Source: Setomelanomma holmii (Eukaryota > Ascomycota > Dothideomycetes > Pleosporales > Phaeosphaeriaceae). Taken from it: a stretch of DNA of 64,000 nucleotides. Of this stretch, positions 31,254 to 42,227 are shown in pieces; position 1 is the stretch's first letter; every line of letters starts with the position of its first letter. The notes beneath the pieces were generated by a model. The model did no database searches and was not told the DNA's origin. It worked only from the letters and a program-made list of their open reading frames with translations. The translations under genes and the position numbers were made by a program. The stretch lies in the NCBI GenBank assembly GCA_010015745.1, contig ML978236.1, positions 1 through 64,000 of the forward strand, written 5' to 3'.

Positions 31254-34200
31254 TCAAAAGATCCTGACCTCCGTGCCGTCCTTATCGAGTGTGATATACT
31301 TGCCGAGCATAAGACCAGCCCCAACACGCTTATACCTCGCCGGTTTCCCCTCGGTTGCCTTGTCTTTGGTGGGTATCACAAGCAGGATATAGAACCATCT
31401 CTCTCGATCTGATCTCGCCTCATTTGACCTCGCGACGGTGACACACTGCACTCGCTGCCCCTCTGAGGCTCTCTCAGTGTCGTAAGCGATTTTGACTTCG
31501 TCAGGGTTACGGCCCTTCAAGTCGAAGTCTCGCGCGACAGCTGCTATAGCGACGTCTTCGTTAGCATCTGGATCTTGGTTGCCACGTGTCCATGGTGGTA
31601 TGAGTTCTCTCGTCTCCCAGGTGGCAGACTGGTATGGTGGGTCTGTGTAATCGATGTCGCCCCTGTACGCCATCCATGACCAGCTTGGCACATGCGTATT
31701 TCTTTCGGCAGGAAATACGATGGCTTCTAAAGGCCTCCCATTCTTCTTTTCCGCCTCTTCCCATGAGCGTCGCCAAAGGAGGCTACGATGGAACAGACCG
31801 CCGTCCGCCGTGTCACCATCGTCAAAAATACCGTACCTTCCCTTGGTGTTGAAGGCCTTTTGGAGCCGCTTCTCTAGGCCAGCAATCGCGACAGGTCGGT
31901 CCTCCCATCTTGTGAAACCTAGACGAGAGTATTGCTTATAGAGCCCTTGGAAGTACTCTATCTTCAGCGCGCGAGACTTACTACGCATTGCCTTGTCTGG
32001 AAAGCTAGGATCGCCAAGGAATTCCTCCCTGTTACTACAATGAGGTGTCAATTACATGTCTGAGTGTCCTTGAGGCCTTGACTTACTTGTGCATCCTGGT
32101 CAAGGTCTCGCATCGAACGCCCTCCCCGCATTCAAAGTATGTCTGGTTCTCTGTAAAGTACATGGTTCGTCGTGCAAGGGCACGCTCTTGTAGAACCCAT
32201 CCGCGTTGGTTCAACGATCCCATGATGACATCCTCGTTGAAATGATCGATGGTCCGACAGACGTAGAATGGCCTTTCCGGCTGAAACTTTACATACTGCC
32301 GTTGTGGTCTTGGACCTAGAAACCCGTTGCGCTGGTCATTAGCCCGGCTGGCAGCGATGACGCAGTATGCTCCGCTATACACATCTTCCATTCTTTTCGC
32401 TTCTTCTGGAAAGTCACCATCCGGGCCCTGAATTATGCATATAGAGTCGATCCACAGGTACCGGATGTTCAGATTGCGCGTGCAGTCCACTGCATCTCTG
32501 AACGTTCTCGGCAGGTCTCCATAAGGAATGGAGAGTTTGAATCTTGCAATATCGTGGCCAGTATCGCTCTCGTCCTTGGAAAGTGTGACGAATGTCTGAT
32601 ATGCTGCTGTGTCACCCCATGGGTGCGAAAGGGCTATATAGCGGGTGTTGTGAACAACCTCGTGTTGTGTTTCGACAAGACGGAGAGCTGGATCACTTGT
32701 AGTGCCAACATCCATCAGTCTGGTGGGTAGCTTGTGTGAGATATGCACCTGACAGCCGTCGTGGCCTTCATCGCAGTCTTTGAGCCATTCTTTTGCGAGG
32801 TCAAAAAAACCATTCGACGAGGAGCTCTCCACATCTGAAAGTTCCGGTCTTCCGATTTGAATGGCAATCGGAGTTGCTAGCCCTGGAATTAGGTGCACTC
32901 GTTAGCTGAGTAAAGTGTGAAGCACGGTGCCACTCACCCTGGCTTCGAAAAATGGAGAGCACTGGGAACGAGGAGCCGGTCACCGTGATGACAGACTGGC
33001 TTCTTTCGAAACGGACCTTCTCACTCTGAGGACGGTCAATGTCAGAGCTCACTTGATGAAGCAGTCTACAAAAGTCGCATAACGCCGCAGATTTTGCCAG
33101 TTCAGTCACGTCATCTTCGATCGCAAAACCGGAAGACCAGAAGTTTAGGTCAATGCATCGGCGGCACAGGTTGGTCGTTGCTGCGCTGGAAGCTGGGTGA
33201 CTATCAACGCCGATATATTTGGTAACCTTCACAGCAAAGTCATTGTCCACTTCGAAGTTCCAGGATTCAAGTGGAGGCAGGGAATAGTCGGCTTTGATAC
33301 TTCTTTGCATCACACCAGTCGTTATCGGCTCAATCTTGGTATCTAGACGTCGCGATGGACTCGAGAGCCTTTGCGCCGATGGATTCAGAAACGTTCCAAA
33401 CGTGCTTGGAGGAGCTGGTGGGCTGAAATCAGAGCGGGTTATGCCAGTATAGAGGTAATGAACGTCATTTGCCTTGCCCTTGATAGCATCCAGGGCTTTG
33501 CGAAACTCAGCCGCTGTGGCGCGATATTTAGTTCTTTGCCCGACAAAAACTGGGGGCGCTAAAGGTCGTGCACCACCTCCATCAGCAAGTGCGCTTCCAC
33601 GGGTCGGTGGTAGTTCGACGACGAGCAGGTGATCTCGCACAATTCGTAGCAGATCTTTCAAGGCAGACTGTGATCCCGATTGAAATTCTGGGTCACGTTC
33701 TTGTAGATAGTCCATCCATCGCTCGGCAAGAGGGTGAATGATTGCACGTTGCTCTTGCCCAGTTCCTTGCACTTTGTAATACTGGAATTCTTCCGTTGGT
33801 GGTGTCATAGATTCGGCTTGCTTGTTGAATTCCACCAAGGCGTTGTTCCCATACAAAAGCCAAAGGATGAATTCGAACGTGATGCATCCCATGGACCATA
33901 GATCGTATAGCCTTGAGCGACCTTCCTTATTTCTCACAGCCTCGGGGCCTTCGTATCGGCGTGTACTGAATCGCATGCTTGTACCAAGCCGCTTCACGGT
34001 TGCGGCAACGTGTCTTTTGGCCAGTCCCATGTCTCCTAATTTAAGCGTTCCAATCTGGGAGTTGCCATCGAGGAAGCGAAGTATGTTTTCTGGCTTCAAA
34101 TCCCCATGTCGGATTGATTCTTGACTCATAGCGCTACTGTACTCGCTAACGACTTCGTCATCTTCCGTTTGCGACGCCAAGTTATCTGCTGCATTAACGA

Positions 34201-35326
34201 CCACGGGAACATCTCGATGTGTGGCGTCAGTCGAGGAACGGATACCTCGGAAATTATGAAGGCTATCTAGAGCATCTGCAATCCCTCTCAATTGGAGAAT
34301 AGCCTCCAATATGAGCTCAGACGTGGGCGATTGGGTTGGTGTCGTGTTCCAGTAATCTCGCAAGCTATCATGCGCCCACGGGAAGACAAAATAGCGGCCC
34401 TCCCCTCTGCGTATTGCTGCAATGCTTTTGATGATATGATCGTGATCGAGTAAATTGATGGAATTGAGTGCCCTAGATTCAACATCCCAGGCTTTTTCAG
34501 TCTGTTCTTTGCCAGTCTGAAGTAGGCCTGCACTCTTCTGCACTGAAATCTCCTTGATAGCAACCTGAAATACCGTAAGTAAAACTGTAAAGTAAATGAC
34601 GAAGAAGCAATTTACCTCGTGCGACTTGTGCCGCTTTTGATGATCTGGATGTACCGCCACTTTATAGACACTGCTGAATGACCCGGTCCTCGGGTCTACC
34701 TTCGTGTCTTTCCTAAAAGGCAAAATGCACTGGCTGGGCAGGTCATACTCGTACTTTTCTGGAGTGAACACCGGAGCAAGACATCTCCACTGGAACTGAA
34801 AGAACTCGTCATGTCGCAGATCTTCCCAGATCTTGGCATTAAATGCTTCTGACCTTTGGGGCCGAGGACTGTTGTGATCTGGGGCTCTCGGGTCATAGAT
34901 AGGGAGATCATCATCTTCGAAAGCGACGTTATAGAAGTTTAGCATCGAGCTTAGGAGCTTGTCGGGAGTCAGATGGCACTGCACGGTAATTGCGAAAACC
35001 TTGCTCGCCGCGTCGACGATCCAATCGATAACCGCCTCAAGAGTTGTGCTAGGATAGACTTTGTACTTTTTCGCTCTTTTCAGCTCCTGTTCGACCGTTG
35101 ATCTTGTGATAAGTCCTTCAACAGCCGAGGTTGCGCGACGCTCTTTGATGCATGGCTCGGGCAAGTATGACCGCTCCTGAGTATCGAAAGTGCTTATCTT
35201 AAAGGATAGAGGTAAGGTATCCGCGAGGCTCTGCTGTGGAGTATCGTCCTCGAGTTGGATGTCGACCGTTGGCCTTTTTGCCTTCTTACGCTCCTGTTCT
35301 GGCCTCATCACCAGAGAGGGAGGCAT
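31254..35326 (-). CDS. Protein kinase fused to a HET domain, 1304 aa
   Basis: Four exons, complement of 35326-34616, 34564-32938, 32882-32087 and 32034-31254. The introns are 51, 55 and 52 nt, all GT-AG and phase-consistent. Residues about 65-200 form an N-terminal module ending FQFQWRCLAPVF and QCILPF. The kinase domain follows: Gly loop GSFSSVYKVAV, Lys in VAIKEI (241), catalytic loop IRHGDLKPENIL (about 388-399, HRD is HGD), LGDMGLAK in place of DFG, and YEGPEA for APE. After a linker with CRRCIDLN and LCDFCRLL comes a complete HET domain: LPTRLMDVG, YIALSHPWG (about 861-869), IRYLWIDSICIIQ (about 920-932), RGWVLQERALARRTMYF and VPSWSWMAY. HET domains execute non-self-triggered cell death, and kinases signal by phosphorylation, so the chain may couple sensing or phosphorylation to HET output. 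Two genes could have been fused by mis-splicing, but the junction intron is clean and no stop or ATG separates the halves. Confidence 0.85.
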
Positions 35327-36120
35327 GGAAGAATTTCAAATCTGAATAGAATTCACAAGCACGTATCCGCAGCGTTCTGGTTTGTTTGGCCTCAGAACTC
35401 AGGCGCGGCACGCTTGCGGGGTTAAGTGCTGCTTGGCCCCAGGGCGGCAAGGGAAGTCCGCAGAGCCGCAAGGAACTCAAGCATTGGTTCAACACTCGAC
35501 CTGCAGTTCGGAAAAAACAAAATAGGACCTCGAACCCCGCGTCGGTCAGGTGGCATGACGTTGAAGCACACCCGCAATAGATATCGGCGCATATCTGTGC
35601 GGCTCGGCACTATGAGGCTTGCATATCGCAGCCGGCCTCGACATGCAGGCGACCAATTGGACGGCAACATCGAGTATCGCGTCTCGTCTAGTACCAGACT
35701 GGTGTTCAGCTGCAATTCGAAAAGGAACGTACGCCTCTCAGCTCGTCTGCAAGCGAAGTGACGCAGAGATCGGCGGTCTAATGCAGCCACATGGAATTTG
35801 CCTCACGTAACAGCCTGCCTTGCAATGGATGGCTCATGTTCATCGACTAGTCCTGTGGTTGACAGTCAACAAATTTGACAGTGATGCAATCAAATTGCGC
35901 ACCCTGCCGAAAATGTGCACGTAAGGTGTATTGGCCCTCGAAATAACTTGCTTGAGTGATGCTCAGCTTTTATGCGCCAAAATGAAGTGTGGTAAATATG
36001 GACTTCTCATACTCTGGTATCGTGCGCAAAGTCGATGGGAAGCCTGGTTTCTACTAATTTGCGACTTGGGATGTGTGAATTTCCAGATTTGAACAAATGA
36101 AGCTGTGTGATCATGGCCAT
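35327..36120. other. Intergenic between two tandem kinase genes
   Basis: This is the promoter region of the kinase-HET gene and the terminator of the next one. Frames at 35422-35790 lack domain or splice support. Confidence 0.5.
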
Positions 36121-38898
36121 TCATACAACCACATCAAAGGGAAGATGACGAGCAATCTGCTCCTGCGCATCTCTTGAAAGATTGACTGGAGATGATCGCA
36201 AAAGGCTCTCGGGAATGATGTGCTGACCGTTCAGCCACTGGCTCGGTTCTTTCGCGTATGCCTCAGAGTGGCAGTTTTCGTGCAGTTGCCTCAGCCTTTC
36301 ACGAACGTCTTTGCAGGGCAGGCGGTGCTGGGAATCCACTACAAGCATGTCATGCATTACCAGATTCAGAAACTGGTGGTGGTACTCGGTGCATGCACTC
36401 TTACGATGCAATTGCTCGACAAACTAAAGCACCTGATCAGCGATAGTGACGATTAAATTCATTCTGGACAGTACCTCAATGACTGATGGCTTGACTCGAG
36501 CCTCCGTCTTCCGAGTGTCCTTGTTCCATATGAGTTCGAAATAAGTATCGGTCTCGTCGTTGCCATAAACCGGGTCGCGCGACATCCTCTTCTGCGCAAA
36601 CTTTCTGACAAGTGCGGCACCGCCCAGCATCCAAGTAACAAATTCAAGATAGACGCAACCAAGACACCAGATATCGAAAGACTGTCGGATTGTTCTATCA
36701 GCCGCGTCGCACTCCGGAGGCCGATAGGTCATGGTGTTGGCAACATCTCGTGGCCCAGATTTGCTATACGTTGAGTTCATCTCCGCAGTGCCGAAGTCGG
36801 CTATCTTCAACAGGCCACGCAGGTCTCTGGAAACGATAGCTGGATTTGCTAAATCATCAGTAAACCAGAGAATATTCTGGGGGTTAATATCGCCATGACG
36901 GCCGTATCTGATCTCATAGAGCTCCAATGCTGCCATGTCAGACGAGGCAGGTCGTTGAGACTCGACATTCGGGTGCTTAGCTCCACGTTTTCCAACGCTA
37001 GACCGCTTCTCGAGGGAGGTTCCAGAGGCGTTCTCGACGAAAGTTACCTGCTTCTTGGAAGTCGACAATTCCTCTTGTCTAGAGAGTATTCTCTTGCGGC
37101 GCACTTTAAATGTCTTATGCTGGTGAATCCTGAAAAGACCATCTGCAATTCCCAGGCATTGTTTTGAGACCCAAAGGACGTCGCCCTGACTCAATTCAGG
37201 CGCTTGCTCGCACATCTCCCAGAACCTTCCTAAGTCGCTTTGCGCACGATCGAATATGAAATGGTACTTGCTTCGATGTCTATAAGTTGCCAATAACGAG
37301 ACAATGTGAGGATGGCTCCGGGCTCCACTGAATTTCTTCAACATCTCTTTCTCCTTCTTGAATGACTTGCGATCGTTGCTAAGCAGCTGCTTGACTGCGA
37401 AACCATAGTCGGAGCTTGGATTTCGTCCCAGTCTGTGGTGTGCTGGATGTATTCGAACCATCATGACTCTGCCGTATCCACCCTGACTTTCCGCAGCATC
37501 GTCTTCTGCCTGATGTGAACTTTCGAACGGTAGAATTTGTTGGTCGTGGAGCGGATAGTAGTTGATCTGACCGTGGCGGCCATGCGAGAAATATGGTGCC
37601 AGCATGTACCATTGGTATCTTTCGAATGAGCCTAAAGATGCTGGGGACCATTCTTCATCGTCAAAGCATTGAAGTGGTGGGAATTGGCTGCCATCGGGGC
37701 TTGTTCCGCGCTGTCGCATCCCAATGAGACACCCCCTTTCCTTGATCGGTTCGAGAGGCAGGTCAAGATCGCTGACCTTATTGTGTAAGAAGGAGACAAT
37801 CAGTCTTGATCTCTCTGCTAGAACGAGTATAGCGAATATTGAGCGATGCGACCGTCGCTTCAGTTTTCCGTTCACCTTGCACGAAGTGATATCACATATC
37901 TTGTAAGCGAGCTCACGGATTCCCGACTCGGAATATTCTCTTGGAAGGTGGTGCAAAAGCTCCGCATATACCGTTGACGGATTGATGACACGCGAGAGCT
38001 GATTCCTAGGGAAAAACTGTTGGTCGATCAAAGCAGCGTCGTCATTGCGAGCGGTCACCATCGTGGCGTAAATCGCCCTTTGCAAGGCGTACCGAGAAGA
38101 ACTTGCAGTAGGAACAATGTCGCTGAGATCCTGGCTCTGCTCATGTCCAGCATCGGAAGCTTGTTCCATGGAATTTTGTATGCCTGCATCTGAGACCTCA
38201 CTATTCGCGTGGGATAGATTGGGAATCTGTGTCCTAAGCGTCCGAGATCTCGTGTACGGGCGACTAACATCTGTATCACTACCATCGGATGACTGATCAG
38301 AATAGACAGGTGTGCTCTATCTACAGTCAACATCTGCAACAACTGCCTAGAGGCGAGTACCTACATCCGATGCTGAGTCATCGCCGACCGCGTTTCGGTG
38401 CTCTGCGTCATTCTTGATAGTCGTGTTGGTCCGAGTGGCGGTTTTCATGTCTGGCCAGTGGGAGTTGCGCCTAATCGGTGGTAGAAGGCACGTAACATCT
38501 TCACATGTGACCGGGCCTATGTGAGTAGACGATGAAGACTCAGCGGATGCGCCGACTCCGTGCTCGCTAGTCGCATAAGGGCAAAGTGAGTCAGCTCGTT
38601 GTCGTGCTGCATCGCCTGCAGCTTTTGACGGATCGATATTTCCGTCAAGGCTGCACCGGCAGTCCTGGAACGAATTGCAATATGCCAAATTTGCATTCGC
38701 ACGGTATGCAAGTACATTCCCGGTAGGCGATTGACTTCCAAAGCCGCTCTCTTCATGCTGATCTACACGTATCTTTGGCGGCGGCGGCGAATCGAGGTGA
38801 CTACCAATCTCGGCGAAATCCGTGGCTCCAACTGCGAGACGCGTCGTGGCCTGGTGAGCAATCTCGTCGACCGCGGTTGAGTCCATTGTCGCAGTCAT
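36121..38898 (-). CDS. Protein kinase-like protein with the same N-terminal module, 884 aa
   Basis: Three exons, complement of 38898-38365, 38292-36475 and 36423-36121. The introns are 72 nt (GTAGGT...TCAG) and 51 nt (GTACTG...TTAG), both phase 0. The first 178 residues are polar and unstructured. A module follows with the same landmarks as the upstream neighbour (YQWYMLAPYFS, QQILPFESS). The kinase has Gly loop QGGYGRVMMV, Lys in GFAVKQLL (about 479), catalytic loop YGRHGDINPQNILWF (about 641-655) and IADFGTAEM with intact DFG. The catalytic Asp is present, but the Lys two residues later is Asn, so activity may be altered. A Lys/Ser-rich insert of about 70 residues precedes the catalytic loop. 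The last exon adds about 100 helical residues (VMHDMLVVDSQHRLPCKDVR), the C-lobe end. It is in tandem with the kinase-HET gene, 0.8 kb apart. Confidence 0.83.
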
Positions 38899-39399
38899 CG
38901 TTTGCGCAAACAAGCATACTGCCTGGATGGTTCAGACGAGGTTGCTGCAGCTGTGATGGATAGGCGCCGATGAAATGAAGGGCACGAGGCTGCCAGACAG
39001 CTTCGCCAGTGTCCGGTCGCGCCTTTTGAGGGCTGCCTGGGGCCAGAAGTTGAGGGCGCATGGCTTGAGGCTACGCTCATGCAACAGCGCATGCGAACAC
39101 CAATTGATAGTATCGGGGGCTGAAAATTGGTGACCGGTGTGCATGGTGGCTAGGAGTCGCCCTGGCCACAACCGCATCACTCGGCACACAGCCACACTCT
39201 ATGGATGGCTCAGCTGCACCAGTTCGAATAAGGCGTGAGACAAGGCTTTGCACTTCTTTATAAACACTCATCTCATACGAGACCTGCGTCCTCCTTACTA
39301 TCTTTCAGTCCTATCGTCCTTTCGGTGTTCACGGTAGGGACATTTTATACGTGGTGACAGGATTTACGTCTGGGTGCACCAAGTCCCATATTCAGCACC
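38899..39399. other. Divergent promoter region of kinase and small gene
   Basis: Half a kilobase between a minus-strand and a plus-strand gene. TTTATAAAC on the minus strand near 39260 could be a TATA element. No coding frame supported. Confidence 0.45.
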
Positions 39400-39700
39400 A
39401 TGGAAGTGACGCTGCCCACGAGATGTACCAACGACACATACGAGTACAGCGACGAAAAATACGAGTATCGAACTCCTACACAGTCAATTTCTGGAAGAAA
39501 TATAGATCCAGCAAAGTTGAAAATCCTCTTACGGACCAAATTCGGTGCTGGATCATTCGAAGTTCAAATAATACAAAATTCCTACTGCATCAACGCACCA
39601 CGAAAACTATCAAATGTGAGTAATCTTCACAACTACATTCATTCCAACACTGAAGGGAAAATAGTGCGAAATAGCGAGGTGTCGACGCAGAGCATTCTAA
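39400..39700 (+). CDS. Small conserved fungal protein, 83 aa
   Basis: Two exons, 39400-39615 and 39665-39700, with a 49-nt intron (GTGAGT...ATAG) at phase 0. Splicing gives the C-terminus APRKLSNCEIARCRRRAF and stop. Unspliced reading would continue to a later stop with no such end. The middle, NIDPAKLKILLRTKFGAGSF followed by EVQIIQNSYCINAPRKL, resembles a short family I have seen as hypothetical fungal proteins ending in 'EIA.CRRR.F'. The N-terminal 40 residues are Tyr/Glu-rich and probably disordered. It is transcribed away from the kinase gene across a shared 0.5-kb promoter region. Function unknown. Short length and the tiny second exon make it easy to miss. Confidence 0.68.
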
Positions 39701-40083
39701 GTGAGCACCCATAGGCTGCGAGATTATTGGCACGCCATAGTCAACCCCAACAATACACGAACGAGATGGAGGAAAAGCAACATTCGAGCATAGCATCAAA
39801 TCTGGACTCCATGAGAAGCTCTGCTAGTCAGCATGAGATTCATCGTTCGCCACCATCAGCGCGCTACGTGGAGCATTCCATGACGACTTCTTACGATCTT
39901 GTGACTTTACTGCGCTTACATATCCTATGGTGTCTTCATCTATACCACCAATGCCTCGAGTGGAGGCATAATTTCACTTGTTACAATCGGTTCTACAACA
40001 AGCTACATCGCCACCGATCCGCGTCGTGCAATCCTCAATCGTACAGAAAGTATCCGTTCACAATCACTTTAACACCGGCTTCA
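39701..40083. other. Convergent intergenic region
   Basis: Terminator side of both the small gene and glucokinase. A plus-strand frame through here runs antisense into glucokinase and is rejected. Confidence 0.55.
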
Positions 40084-41592
40084 TCAACCTTTCTGCCCCT
40101 CCCTCTTCTCCTGGCCCCTCCGCTCCATCTCCATAGCCGCAATAATCGCACACCCAACCCCACTCCCATCCTCCGCACTCGTAATCCTAATCGGCCCCTC
40201 CCCATCCTCATTCACCTCCCCCTCCCCCCACCCCAATATCTCCCCCATCGCATCCGCCCACCTGCGCTTAAACTTCGGATGTTTGTTCGCCACACTCCCA
40301 TCCGCCGCAACATGCCCGCTCTCAATTCCCTCCTTCGTACATATCGCCGCAACACCGCATGCACACAGCCTCGCGCCCCGGACAGCGATCATTTCAGCCA
40401 GGCGGCGGGCGAGTTCGATCTCGGTGTCTGTGGACGTGATGGATAGGGTTTTGGAGAAGAGAGAGCGTGTGGCGGTGAAGCCGGGTGATTCGTCGTCTTC
40501 GATGTGGGACAGGAAAGCTGTGTCGATTGTGTAGCTTTCTCTCAATTTCTTCGTGTCTTGATTGTGGAAGAGGAGATTGCGGTCGACGAGGTCGAGTAAG
40601 ATGAGCCGGAAGATTTCACCGAGATACAGACCTGCGCTGAGTTTCTCAAAGGTTTGTTCGCCAGGCCGCGGGCTCTCGGAGTCGATTTGCTTATCGAACT
40701 TCGTCCGGGGAAGGACGCGATGCGCATTGTCGAAGGCGCCGTATTCGCAGTTGATTGCCATTTTCTTGCCGCTGAAGCGTTCATCGGTTTTGGGGAGTTT
40801 CTTGATGTCCGATACGCTCGCCATGTATGCTGCGTTGCAGCCCGTGCCGAAGATCGCGCCGACGATGGTGTCGGGGTCGTTGTATGCGGATGCGATCATT
40901 GCGCCGACGGTGTCATTGATGACGCATATAAGTTCGAACGGTAGGTTCCTGGCTTCGAGCTTGTCACGGAGTTGTTGGGCGACGTCGTTGCCTTCTACGC
41001 CTTTAATGTCGAAGCCTTTAGTCCAGGTCTGAAGGACGGCGTGGTCGATGCGCTCTTGGGTGGCGGGATAGGAAAACGTGAAACCGAGTGGCATAGGCTT
41101 GTCTTTCGCATACTCCTTGTCCAACTTCTTGTCATGCACGAAGCTCTCTACCTTCTCGTTTATGAACGACCACAAGCCTTCCGCATCATCAGTCTTCAAT
41201 TCTTCAGGTAGCTTATACTGTTCCTGATCCAAGTCGCTCTTCTCTTTTGCTCCCCCTCTATCGCCATGCAACGTCACCTTGCACACTCTCAGGTTGGTGC
41301 CGCCAAGATCCAAAGTCAGTACCGTGCCCTTTTCTTTTCCGGTGGGTAGACCCGTCCAGGCAAGGTTCATGGGGATGTTCTGGCCGTCTTTCGATAGACC
41401 CTCATCCAGCTCTTCTCGAAAGCGCTGGACAATTTCCTTCAATTTACTTCCTGATACCCAGAATTCCTTGTCAAGAGCTGTTAGCTCATCCTCCAACTCT
41501 TGTGGCAGATCCGCCATCTTCTCTAGCTCTGAGCGTTGGCGCCATGATGTATATGATTCATCGTCGATATGTTGCTTAGCAGATGGAGGCAT
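40084..41592 (-). CDS. glkA: Glucokinase / hexokinase family, 502 aa
   Basis: Single exon of normal fungal length. It phosphorylates glucose with ATP at the first step of glycolysis, in the cytosol. The phosphate-1 loop is LTLDLGGTNLRVCKVTL (about 92-108). The sugar-binding segment LGFTFSYPATQERIDHAVLQ, with TWTKGFDIKGVEGNDV, is closer to fungal glucokinases than to hexokinases as I recall them. The catalytic Asp lies in ICVINDTVGAMIASAY. GTGCNAAYM and NCEYGAFDNAH follow, and the adenosine motif is AEDGSGVGCAIIAAM. An N-terminal extension of about 30 residues precedes the conserved part; the second ATG at residue 26 is also possible. The glucokinase name is the likelier of the two, by motif resemblance only. 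Confidence 0.93.
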   Translation of the reverse strand: MPPSAKQHIDDESYTSWRQRSELEKMADLPQELEDELTALDKEFWVSGSKLKEIVQRFREELDEGLSKDGQNIPMNLAWTGLPTGKEKGTVLTLDLGGTNLRVCKVTLHGDRGGAKEKSDLDQEQYKLPEELKTDDAEGLWSFINEKVESFVHDKKLDKEYAKDKPMPLGFTFSYPATQERIDHAVLQTWTKGFDIKGVEGNDVAQQLRDKLEARNLPFELICVINDTVGAMIASAYNDPDTIVGAIFGTGCNAAYMASVSDIKKLPKTDERFSGKKMAINCEYGAFDNAHRVLPRTKFDKQIDSESPRPGEQTFEKLSAGLYLGEIFRLILLDLVDRNLLFHNQDTKKLRESYTIDTAFLSHIEDDESPGFTATRSLFSKTLSITSTDTEIELARRLAEMIAVRGARLCACGVAAICTKEGIESGHVAADGSVANKHPKFKRRWADAMGEILGWGEGEVNEDGEGPIRITSAEDGSGVGCAIIAAMEMERRGQEKREGQKG

Positions 41593-42227
41593 ATTGACTG
41601 ATTCTGTATGTGATAATCGTGATGGATGCGAATTGTAGCCTTGGAATCAAGACCCTATATTGTGCCTCAGAGGTCCACAAGTAATGGAATTTCAGATCCA
41701 CAGCATTCGATCGCCATGATGACATCACACGGCAGTTGCAGGAGTCGTGCCTGCTTCTTCTAGCACCACTAGTCTTCTAGGGAATTGTCTTCGCTCAGAA
41801 GGAACTTATTTTGTGTGCATGACGTTGATTCGGCAAAGCATAAGTAGTCGTTGCGACGACTTGGAGGCCTCGGACCGATATTCGCTTCAACGATTGGTGG
41901 GGTATGGTGGGGTCCGCCAGGAACAGTAGGAACTGCCAACATGAATGAAAAGGAAGTCATAGGAAGGATTAATGAAGCTTGTTGACATTGATAATGACAT
42001 CGCTGATAAGGCTCAAAAGAAACCCAGAAGGCAAGTCTAGGCCATAGGCGCAACTACCCAGAACGCCGTTCTAACATGCAGCCCAACCGTATGAATGCTA
42101 TAAGAATGCGACATAGGAAATTGGTCGCTGAGACTCGAGGTTCAGAAGAGGAAATTCAATGAGTGACGGTGCTTTTGCTGGCGCAAAGCTCAGACATGCA
42201 TAGCCGTGATGAATGCACATGCGTGCT
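41593..42227. other. Intergenic, glucokinase promoter side
   Basis: About 0.6 kb without a supported gene. Confidence 0.55.

Noticed and set aside
39727..40446. 239-codon plus-strand frame
   Set aside because: Its second half is antisense to the conserved C-terminus of glucokinase.
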